A stretch of DNA of 64,000 nucleotides from Sporothrix humicola (taxonomy: Eukaryota > Ascomycota > Sordariomycetes > Ophiostomatales > Ophiostomataceae), in assembly GCA_021396245.1 (NCBI GenBank), contig WNYE01000018.1, positions 372,001 to 436,000 on the forward strand, given 5' to 3'. Both the position numbers and the translations under genes were made by a program. The notes under the pieces were generated by a model. The model was not told where the DNA came from and did no database searches. It saw only the letters and a program-made list of their open reading frames with translations. Positions within the stretch are counted from its first letter, which is position 1; every line of letters begins with the position of its first letter. Positions 9,985-21,200 of the stretch are shown in pieces.

Positions 9985-12511
9985 GCAAGTGCACATGAGA
10001 ACATTTGACAAGGTGAGGAATTAACGCAAACGAGGGCAGGGTAAAGAGAGAGACCAGAGGCATGCCTTTCAGAGAATCAAGCAAGTATGACGCGATGACC
10101 CTACTAAAATCACGATGTCGACGTATCCGAATTCGACAACCACCAGCTTTCAGCATTTTCTTATTATCTTTCTGACACCAACTACATTCGCTCATTCCTA
10201 CCATTTCTTACTTCTCTCTTTCCACATTATGAAGAAAAGGAAAGTAAAAAACCCCCCCCAAAAAAACACCGGAAAAGAAGACACAAAACGTCAATACGCC
10301 AGGCCACCAACAAAACGACAAAAACACAACAAAATACGGAAAAGCCACAAAACACTACAAATAAAATCGCAAAAACAATCGAAAACACCTGGCGAGGAGA
10401 CACCAAAAACACCAGAAAAACCAGGCCTCGCGTCGTCTGCTTGCCCTGATCTTGCTATCTGCCCTCTTTTCCATCCACTCCCGTGTTGACCCTGTCTTGC
10501 AAATGTTTCTCACCTGCCAGTCCTAGTCTGCAGCACTGTTCTGTCTCTAGCCCACTTGGCCATTTCTTGGCGTGTTTGTCTGCGTTTGCATTTACTGTTT
10601 TTATTCAGCTGTGGCCCCGGATGGCCTCTATTTTTGTTGCCTTCCTCCGCCTCATATTATTTACTAGATACCCTTTGCACATATGCAATGCAACTTTGCC
10701 TTTAAGTTTACACTTGCTTCCACGCTCTTACTATTTTTTGGTGATATCATGCACGAGTTACAGAGGGCCTCTCTTTGTTTTCGTATTCTTCTCCCTTCGT
10801 TTCATTCTACGTGCTTTATCACAGCTACGGTTTTTTTTTCTTCTCTCGACGACGCGCGGCGTCACCTGCACAGCTCGCTTTTCGACCCAAACGCAACCCT
10901 GATCTTGAGACATCTCGTTTGGCCCGCCGTTCTAGCATCAAGAGACATTTTTTTTCTTTTCTTTTTTGCCTGGTTTGTAATCTGCAAGTGCCTTGATTTT
11001 TTGGACAAGAAACGCCACGTTTTGGTCATCTCCCCGCTGGCTCGTGGCTACTCACCCTTATCTTTTTATCTTGAGCCCTAAACGAGTTAAGGCGAGGGGA
11101 ACATCACGTCTGGACAGCTTTTCTGCAAGTGCGCCCTTCGTTTAGCCTTTAAACAATGGCTTGGAGGTGCTATCAGGAATGTTCGCCAACGACCAGAAAT
11201 GGCCCAAAAAAAACAAAGGGATTCAGAGGTGGTCTCAGCAAGGTTGAAGACGAGAGGGAGAGTGCAGTGCACTCTAAATTTATCCCCAGGTGTTGAAGTG
11301 CTGGTGAAAAGGGCGCATTTTTTTGAGGCGTTCGTGGCTGGACGGCCCTTGCCTTGCCTTTGTTTTTTTCTCCCCCTAGCCCGGGCCAGACTATACCGCA
11401 TTCCACCATATCAATCGCCAAGTCTAGAATTCGGGATAAGCTTCTCTTTCTTTTCTTCCGTTCGCTTTTCAACTTCCCCATGCTCAACTAGTACTGGAAT
11501 TGCTTGGCCTCCTGGCCATTTTTTACTAGGAGTGAGAACATACGACTGTGACTGGCTGTGAAGCGGTGGCTTTCATGGTATAAGACATCCGTCGCCCGTT
11601 TTCACCTCATATGGTAAGTGCAGCGGCATTCTTTCCAACGCCCAAATTTACTCCTCGTCAACGACGCACTCACCTCACCCTTCGCTCTTTCTTTCTATTT
11701 CCTTTTTTTTGTCATTTTCGAATGTCTTTCACGAGACCAAGTTTCTTCATCGCCACGGCTAGTCTCTCGCCCGATTGCTTTTTCGTTTGTTTGCCCTGCC
11801 CATACCTTGTTTTTCTGTATTTGGTTGCTTTTTCTGTCTTGCCCTGTTGCTATCACGTATCCCGCAGTCCTCTCTCCCCTTTCCCTCGTTTCTTCTTCAG
11901 CATATTTCATGTGTTAGTGCATCATGACTTTGCACGTCCAGTTGGCATGGCGTCTTGGGCTGATACGAAGTCGTCCACGGAGCTCGTCCGACACCACGAT
12001 GGGTCTAAGGGTAAGCGAGTTGTTTACTCTCTCTCAAGGGGCTCGCCGTGCCAGTGATACGAGGAGAGAGACCAAGGACCTCACGCCGAGAGGCCACGCG
12101 ATACGTGAGTGATGTGAGGTCCGAAGACGCAAGGGAAGTGGGAAATGGAAACATGAGACTGGAGAATGGTGACGGGTCTCAAGGAATCGTCAACACCGGT
12201 CGCGTCAACGGTCACGGTTCGACGCCGTTCTTCTCGGTGAAGCTGTGCGTGCTTCACGAGCTGATCGCGACTCACGCTCTCCTGGATACGAAATCGCATA
12301 CCCGTACGTCGTATATAAGTGTGAGTTCCGGCGTGTATCTTTGTGATGGTTTGTTCTCCTTGTTCGTCAGCCCTCTTGTCCTCGGGACATATCCATTCAT
12401 TTGTATTGGTCTTTTTTCTTTCTTTTTTACACTTGTCATTCATTACTATCACTCATTTAATATTTACATTTATATTTTTGTGCCCCTACCCATCCCCTAC
12501 CGCCCCCCACC
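9985..12511. other. Intergenic region with A-rich 3' flank and T-rich promoter
   Basis: No credible gene. Bases 10220-10430 are A-rich (many AAAA runs, one C8 and A-run near 10250), probably the 3' UTR or terminator area of the preceding gene. From about 10480 to 11900 the + strand is T/C-rich. The last 300 bases form the promoter of the serine-rich gene at 12512. Short frames here are low-complexity and were not called. Confidence 0.55.
12312..12318 (+). promoter_or_regulatory. TATA box of the 897-aa serine-rich gene
   Basis: TATATAA sits 194 bases before the ATG at 12512, a plausible distance for a fungal gene with a roughly 150-base leader. The sequence between is T-rich and ends in C-rich bases just before ATG. 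Confidence 0.5.
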
Positions 12512-15205
12512 ATGAAGATCACCGCTGTTGTGGCCGTCCTAGTGGGCGCCGCGGCTGTCGATGCCCATCTGTGCCTGCCCTCGTGGCCCTCGCACTGGCG
12601 CTCGTCCTCGGCCAGCAACACCGCCCACCCGCAATCGACGTCTTCGGGCGCCTCGTCTGCCTCCAGTGGCTCGACCAAGCCGTCGGGCTCCTCGTCGTCA
12701 GGCTCTGTTAACCCGTCTGACTCGAACACGGTTGGTCCCACGGGCTCGTCGATTGTGTCGTCCACGGCCTCTTCGTTTGGCTCGTCCTCGCAGTTCTCGT
12801 CCTTCTCCCGTGTCTCGTCCTCCGTTTCTCTGTCGTCGACTCCTTCTGTCTCTGTTTCTGTTTCCTCGAGCGTCTCCTCTGGTGTCTCGTCGGTCCCCTC
12901 CGGCTCGAGCTCTGGCGTTTCTTCAGTTCCCTCGGGTTCGCAGTCTGTTGGCCCGTCCGGCTCTTCGTCTGTGATGTCCTCGGGCTCGTCGTCGGTGGTG
13001 TCACCTTCTGGCTCTCAGTCCGTTGGTCCTTCGGGTTCGTCCTCAGTTGGTCCTTCGGGTTCGTCCTCAGTTGGTCCTTCGGGTTCGTCTTCAGTCGGCC
13101 CCCCAGCTTCGTCCTCAGGCTCTTCCTCTGTCGTGTCTCCCTCGGGCTCCTCTTCAGCAGGATCCTCGTCGGTCGTCTCGCCGTCGGGCTCCCAGTCTGT
13201 GGGACCGTCGGGCTCGTCGTCAGTAGTCTCGTCGTCAGGCTCGTCCTCGGTCGGCCCGTCGTCGTCGGTTGCCTCGCCCTCGGGATCGTCTTCCATTGTG
13301 TCTCCCTCAGGCTCTCAGTCTGTCGGGCCATCGGGCTCTTCATCGGCCTCGTCGGCCTCGTCTGCCTCTTCAGCCTCTGTGTCCTCCGTATCCTCTGTGT
13401 CGTCCGGGTCTTCGGCCTCCGTGTCGTCGGTCTCGGCTTCATCGGGATCCGCCTCCTCGGCGTCGTCTGCATCTGCATCGTCTGAGTCGTCAGCATCATC
13501 TGCCTCTTCAGCCTCGTCGGTGTCTGCATCATCGCAGTCTTCAGCCTCTTCTGCCTCTTCAGCTTCTTCAGCGTCGTCACAGTCAGCATCGTCTGCATCC
13601 TCCGCTTCATCGGCCTCGTCGGTTTCCTCGGCTTCCTCAGCCTCATCAGCATCATCGGCGTCGTCTGCGTCGTCCGCATCATCGGCGTCGTCTGCTTCAT
13701 CTGCTTCTTCTGCTTCTTCTGCTTCTTCTGCTTCTTCTGCTTCTTCTGCTTCTTCTGCCTCTTCTGCCTCTTCTGCTTCTTCTGCCTCTTCTGCTTCTTC
13801 TGCCTCTTCCGCTTCTTCCGCTTCGTCAGGCTCGTCGTCAGCGTCATCGGCCTCTGCTTCATCAGGCTCATCCTCTGCTGCATCATCTTCCTCCGCTTCT
13901 GCTTCGTCTGGCTCATCTTCTGTCGCTTCGTCGTCATCGGCTTCAGTGTCGTCTGCTTCGTCTGCGTCGTCAGCCAGCTCAGCGTCTTCTGCCTCATCCG
14001 CAAGCTCGGCCTCGTCTGTGTCATCTGCATCCTCGGCATCCTCAGCCAGCTCTGCCTCTTCAGCTTCCTCCGCTTCGTCAGCTTCTTCTGCGTCATCTGT
14101 GTCGTCGAACTCTGCCTCATCGTCGTCGGCTTCGTCAGCTTCATCAGCTTCATCAGCTTCATCTGCTTCGTCCGCCTCGTCGGCATCTTCAAGCTCTGCA
14201 AGCTCAGCCAGTTCATCCAGCTCTGCAAGTTCGGCCAGCTCGGTCAGCTCGGCCAGCTCGGCCAGCTCTGCCAGTTCTTCTGCCAGCTCGGCGTCGTCCG
14301 CATCTTCTGCCTCTTCTGCCTCGTCTAGCTCGGCGTCATCTGCCAGCTCGGCATCGTCTGCTTCGTCAAGCTCGATCGCATCTAGCTCTGCATCATCGTC
14401 GGCATCTTCTGCTTCGTCTTCCGCATCGTCATCGGGCTCGTCGGTGTCCTCCTCTGCATCATCGTCTGCCTCTTCATCCGCTTCTTCTTCGGCATCGTCT
14501 GCCTCGTCGAGCTCATTCTCGTCGTCCGCGTCGTCGGCATCGTCAAGTTCCATCTCTTCGTCCGCTTCGAGCTCTATCTCGTCATCTGCTTCCTCAGTGT
14601 CTTCCACCTCATCCGCCTCATCTGCCTCTTCATCATCGTTCTCCTCGTCGTCCATGTCGTCGTCTGCTTCCTCGTCGTCGGCATCGTCTATTTCATCTTC
14701 GGCCTCGTCCTCGTCTGCTTCGCCGTCACCTTCCGTCGAATGCGGCGTCAACTTGCTCACCTCCAATACGGACATTCTTGCAAACCCGGCCGACTGGAAC
14801 GTGGAGTCCGACCCAGATGTATATTCAATCGGAACCTGCGACGTCTACGCGAACAACAACTGCATTTCCTTTGTTGACAATCCTGCAACCGTCACCAATC
14901 CCAGCCTTTCTTGGACGTACACAATGTCGACGGTCATGATTGGCAGCACGTACACGTTTACATTTGTTGGCGATCTCGGAATCGCTGGCCAGGCAGGATC
15001 AGTGACGTGTACATTCGACACGACGCCGGACAACCAAGAGCACTCTGAGATATTTTCGGGTCCGCCCACAGGCCAATGGATTCCTATCACGGCGTCATTC
15101 GTGCCACAATCGAGCGAAACGACGATTACCTGCAATATTGTGTTCACAACCGCAGCGGACGTGTCGATTACCGGCTTTGAGTACTTCCGTGCTTGTCCGG
15201 TATGA
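12512..15205 (+). CDS. Secreted Ser/Ala-repeat protein with six-Cys C-terminal domain (family member 1)
   Basis: 897 residues, single exon. Residues 1-18 are a signal peptide (M-K-I-T-A-V-V-A-V-L-V-G-A-A-A-V-D-A). The mature start carries a Cys (H-L-C-L-P-S-W). Residues about 30-740 are a stalk: first G-S-S-S-V-G-P-S blocks, encoded in part by 24-bp repeats at 13025-13098, then hundreds of residues of S-S-A tripeptide from about 275 on. The C-terminal 154 residues (from C744) are normal-complexity, beta-rich, with six Cys in the contexts CGVNLL, GTC, NCISF, VTC, ITC and RACPV. The Ser stalk is probably heavily O-mannosylated and extended, holding the C-domain away from the cell or within the wall. 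There is no GPI-anchor tail. Paralogues lie at 42512, 45610 and 49780, with a stub at 33423. Ligand unknown; a carbohydrate-binding jelly-roll is a guess. Confidence 0.85.
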   Translation: MKITAVVAVLVGAAAVDAHLCLPSWPSHWRSSSASNTAHPQSTSSGASSASSGSTKPSGSSSSGSVNPSDSNTVGPTGSSIVSSTASSFGSSSQFSSFSRVSSSVSLSSTPSVSVSVSSSVSSGVSSVPSGSSSGVSSVPSGSQSVGPSGSSSVMSSGSSSVVSPSGSQSVGPSGSSSVGPSGSSSVGPSGSSSVGPPASSSGSSSVVSPSGSSSAGSSSVVSPSGSQSVGPSGSSSVVSSSGSSSVGPSSSVASPSGSSSIVSPSGSQSVGPSGSSSASSASSASSASVSSVSSVSSGSSASVSSVSASSGSASSASSASASSESSASSASSASSVSASSQSSASSASSASSASSQSASSASSASSASSVSSASSASSASSASSASSASSASSASSASSASSASSASSASSASSASSASSASSASSASSASSASSASSGSSSASSASASSGSSSAASSSSASASSGSSSVASSSSASVSSASSASSASSASSASSASSASSVSSASSASSASSASSASSASSASSASSVSSNSASSSSASSASSASSASSASSASSASSSSASSASSSSSASSASSVSSASSASSASSSASSASSASSASSASSSSASSASSASSASSSSIASSSASSSASSASSSASSSGSSVSSSASSSASSSASSSASSASSSSFSSSASSASSSSISSSASSSISSSASSVSSTSSASSASSSSFSSSSMSSSASSSSASSISSSASSSSASPSPSVECGVNLLTSNTDILANPADWNVESDPDVYSIGTCDVYANNNCISFVDNPATVTNPSLSWTYTMSTVMIGSTYTFTFVGDLGIAGQAGSVTCTFDTTPDNQEHSEIFSGPPTGQWIPITASFVPQSSETTITCNIVFTTAADVSITGFEYFRACPV
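13025..13098 (+). repeat. 24-bp coding tandem repeat
   Basis: Three nearly identical 24-bp units (core TTCGGGTTCGTCCTCAGT) within the serine-rich gene, each encoding eight residues of the G-P-S-G-S-S-S-V type. The near identity of the units suggests recent expansion by slippage or unequal exchange. Confidence 0.75.
13340..14730 (+). repeat. 9-bp coding minisatellite (Ser-Ser-Ala)
   Basis: About 1.4 kb of imperfect 9-bp units encoding S-S-A. The most homogeneous block is at about 13690-13810, where GCTTCTTCT or GCCTCTTCT recurs roughly a dozen times. Further 3' the units have diverged (for example TCGGCCAGC, TCGTCTGCT). This pattern fits an old array with a younger expanded core. The reading frame is preserved throughout. 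Confidence 0.8.
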
Positions 15206-16260
15206 GGAGGGTCTTCTGAGCCACCGTTCCTGTCAGGACACGGACACGGCCCAGATTGAGTGGGAGACTCTGTCCGAGTACGTAGTGGGTTGTGCTTGAT
15301 CAGGCGGATGGTCTCATGCATATCTTTTGTCATTTCTTTTGTTACATCTTGGATATTTGGATATGGATAATGGTTGGTTATGGGTTGGATACTTTTTTTA
15401 CATTCCTAGACAATCACGGCTTTTGATTGTCTTTCTTGTGTTACTACTCGGAGTTGGGGTTGATCAACAAACTCGAATATATACGCTTCGAGCACACTGT
15501 CAAGGCAGTATCAATATATTTTATTGCCAAATTTTGAATATCTCTTTTGTAGTTTCGCATTTTTTGGGATTTGGTTTATTGCTTTCCCGCGGCTTGATGT
15601 ATAGATATCCATTCCGGAGTTACTTTTGAGTTTGTCCGCATCCAACCTCCCACTAACACATTACAGCAATGATGACAAACTACAGGACCGCATTGAATAC
15701 CAATTGTAAATTTCATTTCGTCTGCCTGCCGGACACTGTCCGGAAAAGAAGACTCGTTCCTTTTAAGGCATCATCCAGCTACCCACGTTTTGTTGCTTTG
15801 GCTCAAACTGGCGCCGAATGGCGTTATATGCTGACGGGGTCGACGGACGCTTGTGAGTGGCCGGATGTGTCCCGGACGTTTTTAACTCTCCAAAAACCGT
15901 CCGTACCGCCCTCATCGCGCCATCTCGGCGTCGTCGCCGTGCTCGCAACAATGGGGCAGAACGTCCATTTCGGTTGCATTTCCACACATTTCTGCGGGGG
16001 TCAGATAGCAAAGGGCATAACAAATACGTGCGGAACCCCAGATGGGATGACGAGCGAGCACAACAAAAACGAAAAGCAACGATGGACGATGGGGGTATCA
16101 CGGCTATTGCCATTGTCCGCCCCGAGATCGCACCGAGAAACTCTTTCCGCGAGCTCCTATAAAGAGGTGTTTCCGCACAAATATATTGGTGTGACTGGCA
16201 ACGTCCCCCATGCCCAATTTCTTCTCCATCTTCTTCAAAAGACCAATCCCTCCCACCCCA
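15206..16260. other. Intergenic region before the FMO gene
   Basis: Contains the 3' flank of the serine-rich gene and the promoter of the monooxygenase gene. AT-rich from 15330 to 15700 and more GC-rich from 15780 to 16150. No credible coding frame seen. Confidence 0.5.
16159..16166 (+). promoter_or_regulatory. TATA box of the FMO gene
   Basis: TATAAAGA lies 102 bases upstream of the ATG at 16261 but only 51 upstream of the ATG at 16210. With transcription starting some 30-60 bases after TATA, the downstream ATG is the better start. Confidence 0.5.
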
Positions 16261-17703
16261 ATGGCTCCTCGCTATCGTCGTGTGGCCGTGATCGGCGCCG
16301 GCCCGTCTGGACTCGCTGCAGTGCACGCTCTGGCCTCTGAAAAGACGTTTGACACAATCCGTGTGTTTGACCGCCGTGACCAGGTCGGTGGACTTTGGCA
16401 TTATGACGCCGAGCCCGACACGTTTCCGACAACAACGGGCGTGCCGCCAGACCAGACACGCAAGCCGCCTGTGCCAGCGTCCGAACTTCCTGCTTTTGCA
16501 CCCTCAAGCCCATCAGACCCTCGTGCAAGATCGGCTCTTTATTGGGACCTGGACAGCAACGTCGGCGCTGAGTCGATGGCGTTTACCTATGCGCCCTTTC
16601 CCGTGGTCAACTCGCCCGTGTCTATCGAGCGTTTCGGACACGGCAACCCGTCGCGGCCGTACGGCGTGATCACCAACTGGATCGAGGACCTGTTCCGGCC
16701 CTATCTGTCGCTGGTGACGCTCCGCACAACGGTCGAAAAGGTCGAGAAGCGCGGCAACGAGTGGATCCTGACGCTACGCCGGGCGGGCCAGCTGTACCGC
16801 GGCAAGCCGCACGACTACTGGTGGACGGAAGTCTTTGACGCCGTCGTTGTGGCTTCGGGGCACTACCACGTACCGTTTGTACCGGGCATCCAGGGCCTGA
16901 TTGAGACGTCTCAGCAACTCCCCGGCAGCTTTGAGCATAGCAAGTCGTACCGCAAGCCGGCAAAGTACGCCGACAAGCGCGTGTTGATTGTGGGCGGCAA
17001 TGTCTCTGCATCCGACTTTATTCAAGACTTGCACAGCATTGTTAAGGGGAAGCTGGAGGTTGCCGTCCGAAACAAGAATCCTGTGCTTGATGCAGTCTAT
17101 CGACTGCCAAACGTCCGTCTGCACCCGACGGTCACATTTGTCGAAAAGTCAGCTGACAACAAGGTCAACGTTGTCTTTTCGGACGACTCCCGCATCGAGG
17201 GCATCGACCACCTCCTGTTTGCCACCGGCTACCGCCTCCAGTATCCCTTTTTGCATCCAAACCCCACGACGCCCGAAAACCGTGTCGCGGGCTTCTACCA
17301 GCACGTCTTTCACATTGACGACCCGTCACTCACGCTTGTGGGCCAGGTCAAGGCTGGATTGTCCTTTAGGGTCTACGAGTACCAGGCCGTTGCAGTCGCC
17401 CGTTTTTATGCAGGTCGAAATGGTATTCCTCTTCCGAGTGTCGCCGACCAGCAAGCCTGGGAGACGGAGAGGGTCGCCCGCCTCGGGCCCACCAACGCCT
17501 TCCACGCCATCGGCCCGGACTTTGAGCCGTACTTTAACTGGCTCGTCGATTTTGCCGGACGGCCGGCCGTGGGCACCGAGGGCTATGCCTTGCCGCGATG
17601 GGACGACAAGTGGGCCACACAGGGACTGGCCATTCTGGGGCTCAAGGACAAGTACTGGCGGCGGCTGATTGCGCAGGACGAGGCCATCAAAGCGAAGCTG
17701 TAG
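16261..17703 (+). CDS. Flavin-containing monooxygenase (FMO-like)
   Basis: 480 residues from M-A-P-R-Y-R-R; an in-frame ATG at 16210 would add 17 residues (M-P-N-F-F-S...). FMOs use FAD, NADPH and O2 to oxygenate soft nucleophiles (N or S) or to perform Baeyer-Villiger-type reactions. Visible signatures: the FAD-binding V-A-V-I-G-A-G-P-S-G-L-A-A near residues 7-19, the FMO motif region F-E-H-S-K-S-Y, followed by the NADPH Rossmann turn V-L-I-V-G-G-N-V-S-A, and the F-A-T-G-Y-R motif near the middle of the C-terminal half. Length fits yeast/fungal FMO1-like enzymes. No signal peptide, so cytosolic or ER-associated. It converges on the beta-glucosidase gene and begins the 16-30 kb metabolic run. 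Substrate unknown. Confidence 0.88.
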   Translation: MAPRYRRVAVIGAGPSGLAAVHALASEKTFDTIRVFDRRDQVGGLWHYDAEPDTFPTTTGVPPDQTRKPPVPASELPAFAPSSPSDPRARSALYWDLDSNVGAESMAFTYAPFPVVNSPVSIERFGHGNPSRPYGVITNWIEDLFRPYLSLVTLRTTVEKVEKRGNEWILTLRRAGQLYRGKPHDYWWTEVFDAVVVASGHYHVPFVPGIQGLIETSQQLPGSFEHSKSYRKPAKYADKRVLIVGGNVSASDFIQDLHSIVKGKLEVAVRNKNPVLDAVYRLPNVRLHPTVTFVEKSADNKVNVVFSDDSRIEGIDHLLFATGYRLQYPFLHPNPTTPENRVAGFYQHVFHIDDPSLTLVGQVKAGLSFRVYEYQAVAVARFYAGRNGIPLPSVADQQAWETERVARLGPTNAFHAIGPDFEPYFNWLVDFAGRPAVGTEGYALPRWDDKWATQGLAILGLKDKYWRRLIAQDEAIKAKL

Positions 17704-18275
17704 ACAATGGGGGTGAAATGGTAAATGGCAAATAGCGAATAATATACACCCGAGAATGCTTGGAGCAAAGAGAATTTGAATAAAAGGTGATGGAATTTAG
17801 CGTGCGGAGCGACCCGTCGCGTGATTTCCATGGTAGTTTGGAGTCGTGTCGAATGAATGCACCCTCCATCTCTTCTGTTCTTCTGTATCGTTTCGAAAGT
17901 ACTTGTACTGTGTTGTGACACGAGGCTGAATATCCAATCCTTACTTCTATAAAATCTCCGTGGGGAAAGGAGGGAGGCAGGAAAGGAAGGAAAAAACACA
18001 CTGAATGTGCGATATGACAGAAATGGAATAATGGAAACGCCGTGTTGAAAACAGTGTTCTGGATAACGACGATGTCTGCACTTTTAATTGCGGTTTTATA
18101 TCATCAGATTGTAGTTTGAGAGGCACGCTTAAATGCATAGCGAAAGGCCATACGACGTAAATAAATGGTCAGGAGGACCTCCGCTTGCATCCTGCACTGT
18201 GGGCTCTAAGGAGATATAATAAATAATATTTAACTATGAAAATTATCTACAATTCAAGTTTAAATGATTTTTACT
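17704..18275. terminator. Convergent 3' flank between FMO and GH3 genes
   Basis: An AT-rich 570-base stretch shared by two converging genes. It contains AATAAT at 17740, AATAAA at about 18160 and TAATAAATAATATTTAA near 18215-18231, which could serve polyadenylation on either strand. No coding frame of interest. Confidence 0.45.
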
Positions 18276-21200
18276 CTACGGCTCAAATGTAAAAGAGTTC
18301 TTAACAATCACACTCCCGTATTTCGTTTCACACGTGGCGGAATGGCCAATCAGTACAGCATATTCGCCATTACTGACTGTCCAGCAATTCTCTGCCTCGT
18401 CCCAGTAAGCGGCTGACTCAAATGAGATGTCCACGGTAACAGATACGGCCGTCTGCGGAGCAACCTCCACTTTTGTATAACCGGCAAGGACCTTGTTTGC
18501 TAGTACGGGCCGCCCATCACGAGGCTCAAACAGCGGCGCCAGATATACTTGCACCACCTCCTTACCGGCTACGGTGCCTGTATTTTTTAGTGGTAGCTGT
18601 ATTGTGACAACGCCTCCGTGGACAAGCTCCTGCGGGCAGATAGTTGCCGGACCGAACTGGAACGTCGTATAAGAAAGGCCAGAGCCGAATGGGAAGAGGA
18701 CCTTCTCTGGGTGTTTGTCATAGTGACGGTAGCCGACTTCAATGCCCTCTGTATATTGCACCGTCATTGTTGCATGATCGCCTGGGAAGTTGCCGTAGGA
18801 CGGCGTATTTTCAATCGAGCGCGGAAATGAGACAGGGAGCCTACCACTTGGCGACACCACACCGAGCAAGACATCGACAATGGCGTTGCCGGCTTCCTGG
18901 CCGAGGAACCAGCACTGCAACAACCCGGCAATTCTGTCGATCCAGGGCATACTCACTGGCACACCTGTGCAGTTGATTACCACGGTCTTGGGGTTCGCGG
19001 CTGCTACAGCGGTAACTAAGCGGTCTTGCGACCCAAGTGCCGGCAGGTTCATGCTGGCAGCATCATGCCCTTCGGTTTCCCACTCGGCCGAGTTTCCAAC
19101 GAAGACGAGGGCGACATCGGCGGACTCGGCAGCTTCAACCGCGTTGGCAATCACATCTTCCTCGTAATCCTCCTGGGTCATGAAGCCAAGATGAAACGCA
19201 ATGCGTCCAGCCATCAACGGCACCAAAGCTTGCTCTGGATTGGGTGCGAATGCCTCGACGCGCACGCGGTAAGCCTCACCCTCGACAAAGTAGTGTTGCC
19301 TGCGCTCCTCAAACGAGCCACCCTCAGCAAAAGCCCGCGGGTCTTGGCTCGGGCCGGCGTCATACACCAGCTCGTCATTGATAAAAAGCTTTGCATGGCC
19401 GAGCGCAGGTAGCGACAAGTAATGCGCTCCCGTCGAGGACGGCGTGAATATGCCTTCAAGGCGGACCGCATCTGGCTTGTGTTCAATGGCCATGTATGTA
19501 GTCAGGGGAAACGAGTATGTCCTCTGCGGAAGCAAGTCATCCGACAGGCTCTTGTCCTGGGTCGCATATTCTGACATGGTCCAACCTGGCTGGCCATTGC
19601 GGTCCGTCACACCTACAATCCAGCAGGGGAGCTTTCGATGAATATGGGCGCCTGGAATAAGCCATAAGATCAGTATGATTTCTTTGACATGCAGATCGCT
19701 GCGCATGAGGAGGTAGACAGAACAAGGTGTACATACCCAATGCATAGCGCAGTTCCACCGTTTCGCCGACTGCACTCTTCAACGCGTCGTAGGGAGTGAT
19801 CTTGTAGTGGGCATTGAGGTTGGCGGAACCGCCTCCATTAGAGAAGCAAGTCTTTGCTTGGCCAAGCACTGCGATGGAACTAAGACTGGTCGTTTGCAGC
19901 GGCAGGATGCCACCTTCATTTTTCAACAGAACAATACTGTCGGCACCAGCGTCCCGGATGAGGCGCCGATGCAGCGGGTTGTTGAAGGCTGTCTCTGGTG
20001 CCTCCTTGGGGCTTTCAAAGTTGCCAACAGCTTTGACGAATTTGAGGATGGAGCGAGCCCTATCGTCGATGGACGACATATCCAACGATCCGCTCGCAAT
20101 TGCCTTCTGCACTGCCTCGAGTGTTCGGAATCGTGGTGGGCCAGGCATCTCAAGATCAACACTTATCATCAGACGTAAGATTAGCCTGCGCTGCACTTGC
20201 TGGATTCTGCCTTCTGGACTGGCTGTCGCAAACCTACCTGGCCCTGATCGTCTCCTCCAGTGAGTTCGTGCCCCCATAGTCACTCATGATGAGGCTGCCA
20301 ATTTCAATTAGCACACGTCAAACACAAAAGTCGTATTAACTCATTACCACATACCCATCATATCCCCACTGCTCACGAAGGATCTCTTTCACGAGGTGAT
20401 GGTTTTGGTCGACGTGAAGACCATTGACCAAATTGTAGCTCGTCATGAGAGCAAGGGGCCTAGACTTTTTAATGGCAATCTCAAAGGGTTTGAGATAGAT
20501 CTCTCTGCAAGCCCGTTTGAATTAGCTGATGCTTTTTCTATGATGCCTTTTCTATCCCTTTCATTGCGTGCTATAACTCACCGGAGTGCCCGTTCACTAA
20601 CAACAACATTGACAGTGTTCCGCATTGTCTCCTGCTCGTTTGCAGCAAAGTGTTTGATGGTAGCAGCAACTCCATTCTCTTGAAGGCCGCGGATCACACT
20701 TGCTGCCTGTAAGCCAGCGAGGAGAGGATCCTCGGAAAAGGATTCAAAATTGCGGCCGCCCAGAGGCGATCGGTGAGGGCATACAGTCGGACCAAGTCTT
20801 GCAAACGGAATCGTGCACTGTCAGCAACAATCCATGCAATGGAACACATGGGACAACAAATAAAAGTACTCACAGAACAGATGCACCCTTGGTCTTTGCC
20901 TCCTCTGCCATGGCCTCTCCAATTTGTTTGGCTAGGCCGGTGTCCCATGTCGCGGCGATGGACACGGCGGCTGGAAAGCACGCTGCCTTCTTGCCAGCCG
21001 TGAAAATTTCACCGCGTGCTCCATTTGGCCCGTCAGTGACTTTGACCGAGGGGATCCCAAGTCGCTCCACGGGTGCAGTCCGCCACAGACCGTGTCCAGC
21101 AATTAGGGAGACCTGGACTCTGGGTTAATAACGGCGATGCCCACAGAGCAGAAGAAAGACTGCAGTGGCTGTAAGAGGCAAAACGTCCAAGCCTTGCGCG

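Noticed and set aside
9082..10011. 309-codon minus frame opposite the 1024-aa gene
   Set aside because: Overlaps a much longer sense frame; no recognisable features.
13025..13098. Tandem repeats as a CRISPR-like array
   Set aside because: Units are contiguous without spacers, in-frame and coding, in a eukaryotic genome.
13315..14775. 486-codon minus-strand frame of Asp/Glu/Ala
   Set aside because: It arises because the Ser-Ser-Ala codons read backwards are stop-free acidic codons. No start context or normal composition.
13269..14939. 556-codon Arg/Leu/His-rich + strand frame inside the Ser-repeat gene
   Set aside because: Alternate-frame shadow of the 9-bp repeat; the Ser frame has signal peptide and a six-Cys domain.
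16210..16260. Upstream ATG as the FMO start
   Set aside because: Only 51 bases from the TATA box and adds a non-conserved stretch; the ATG at 16261 directly precedes the FAD-binding motif as in the family.
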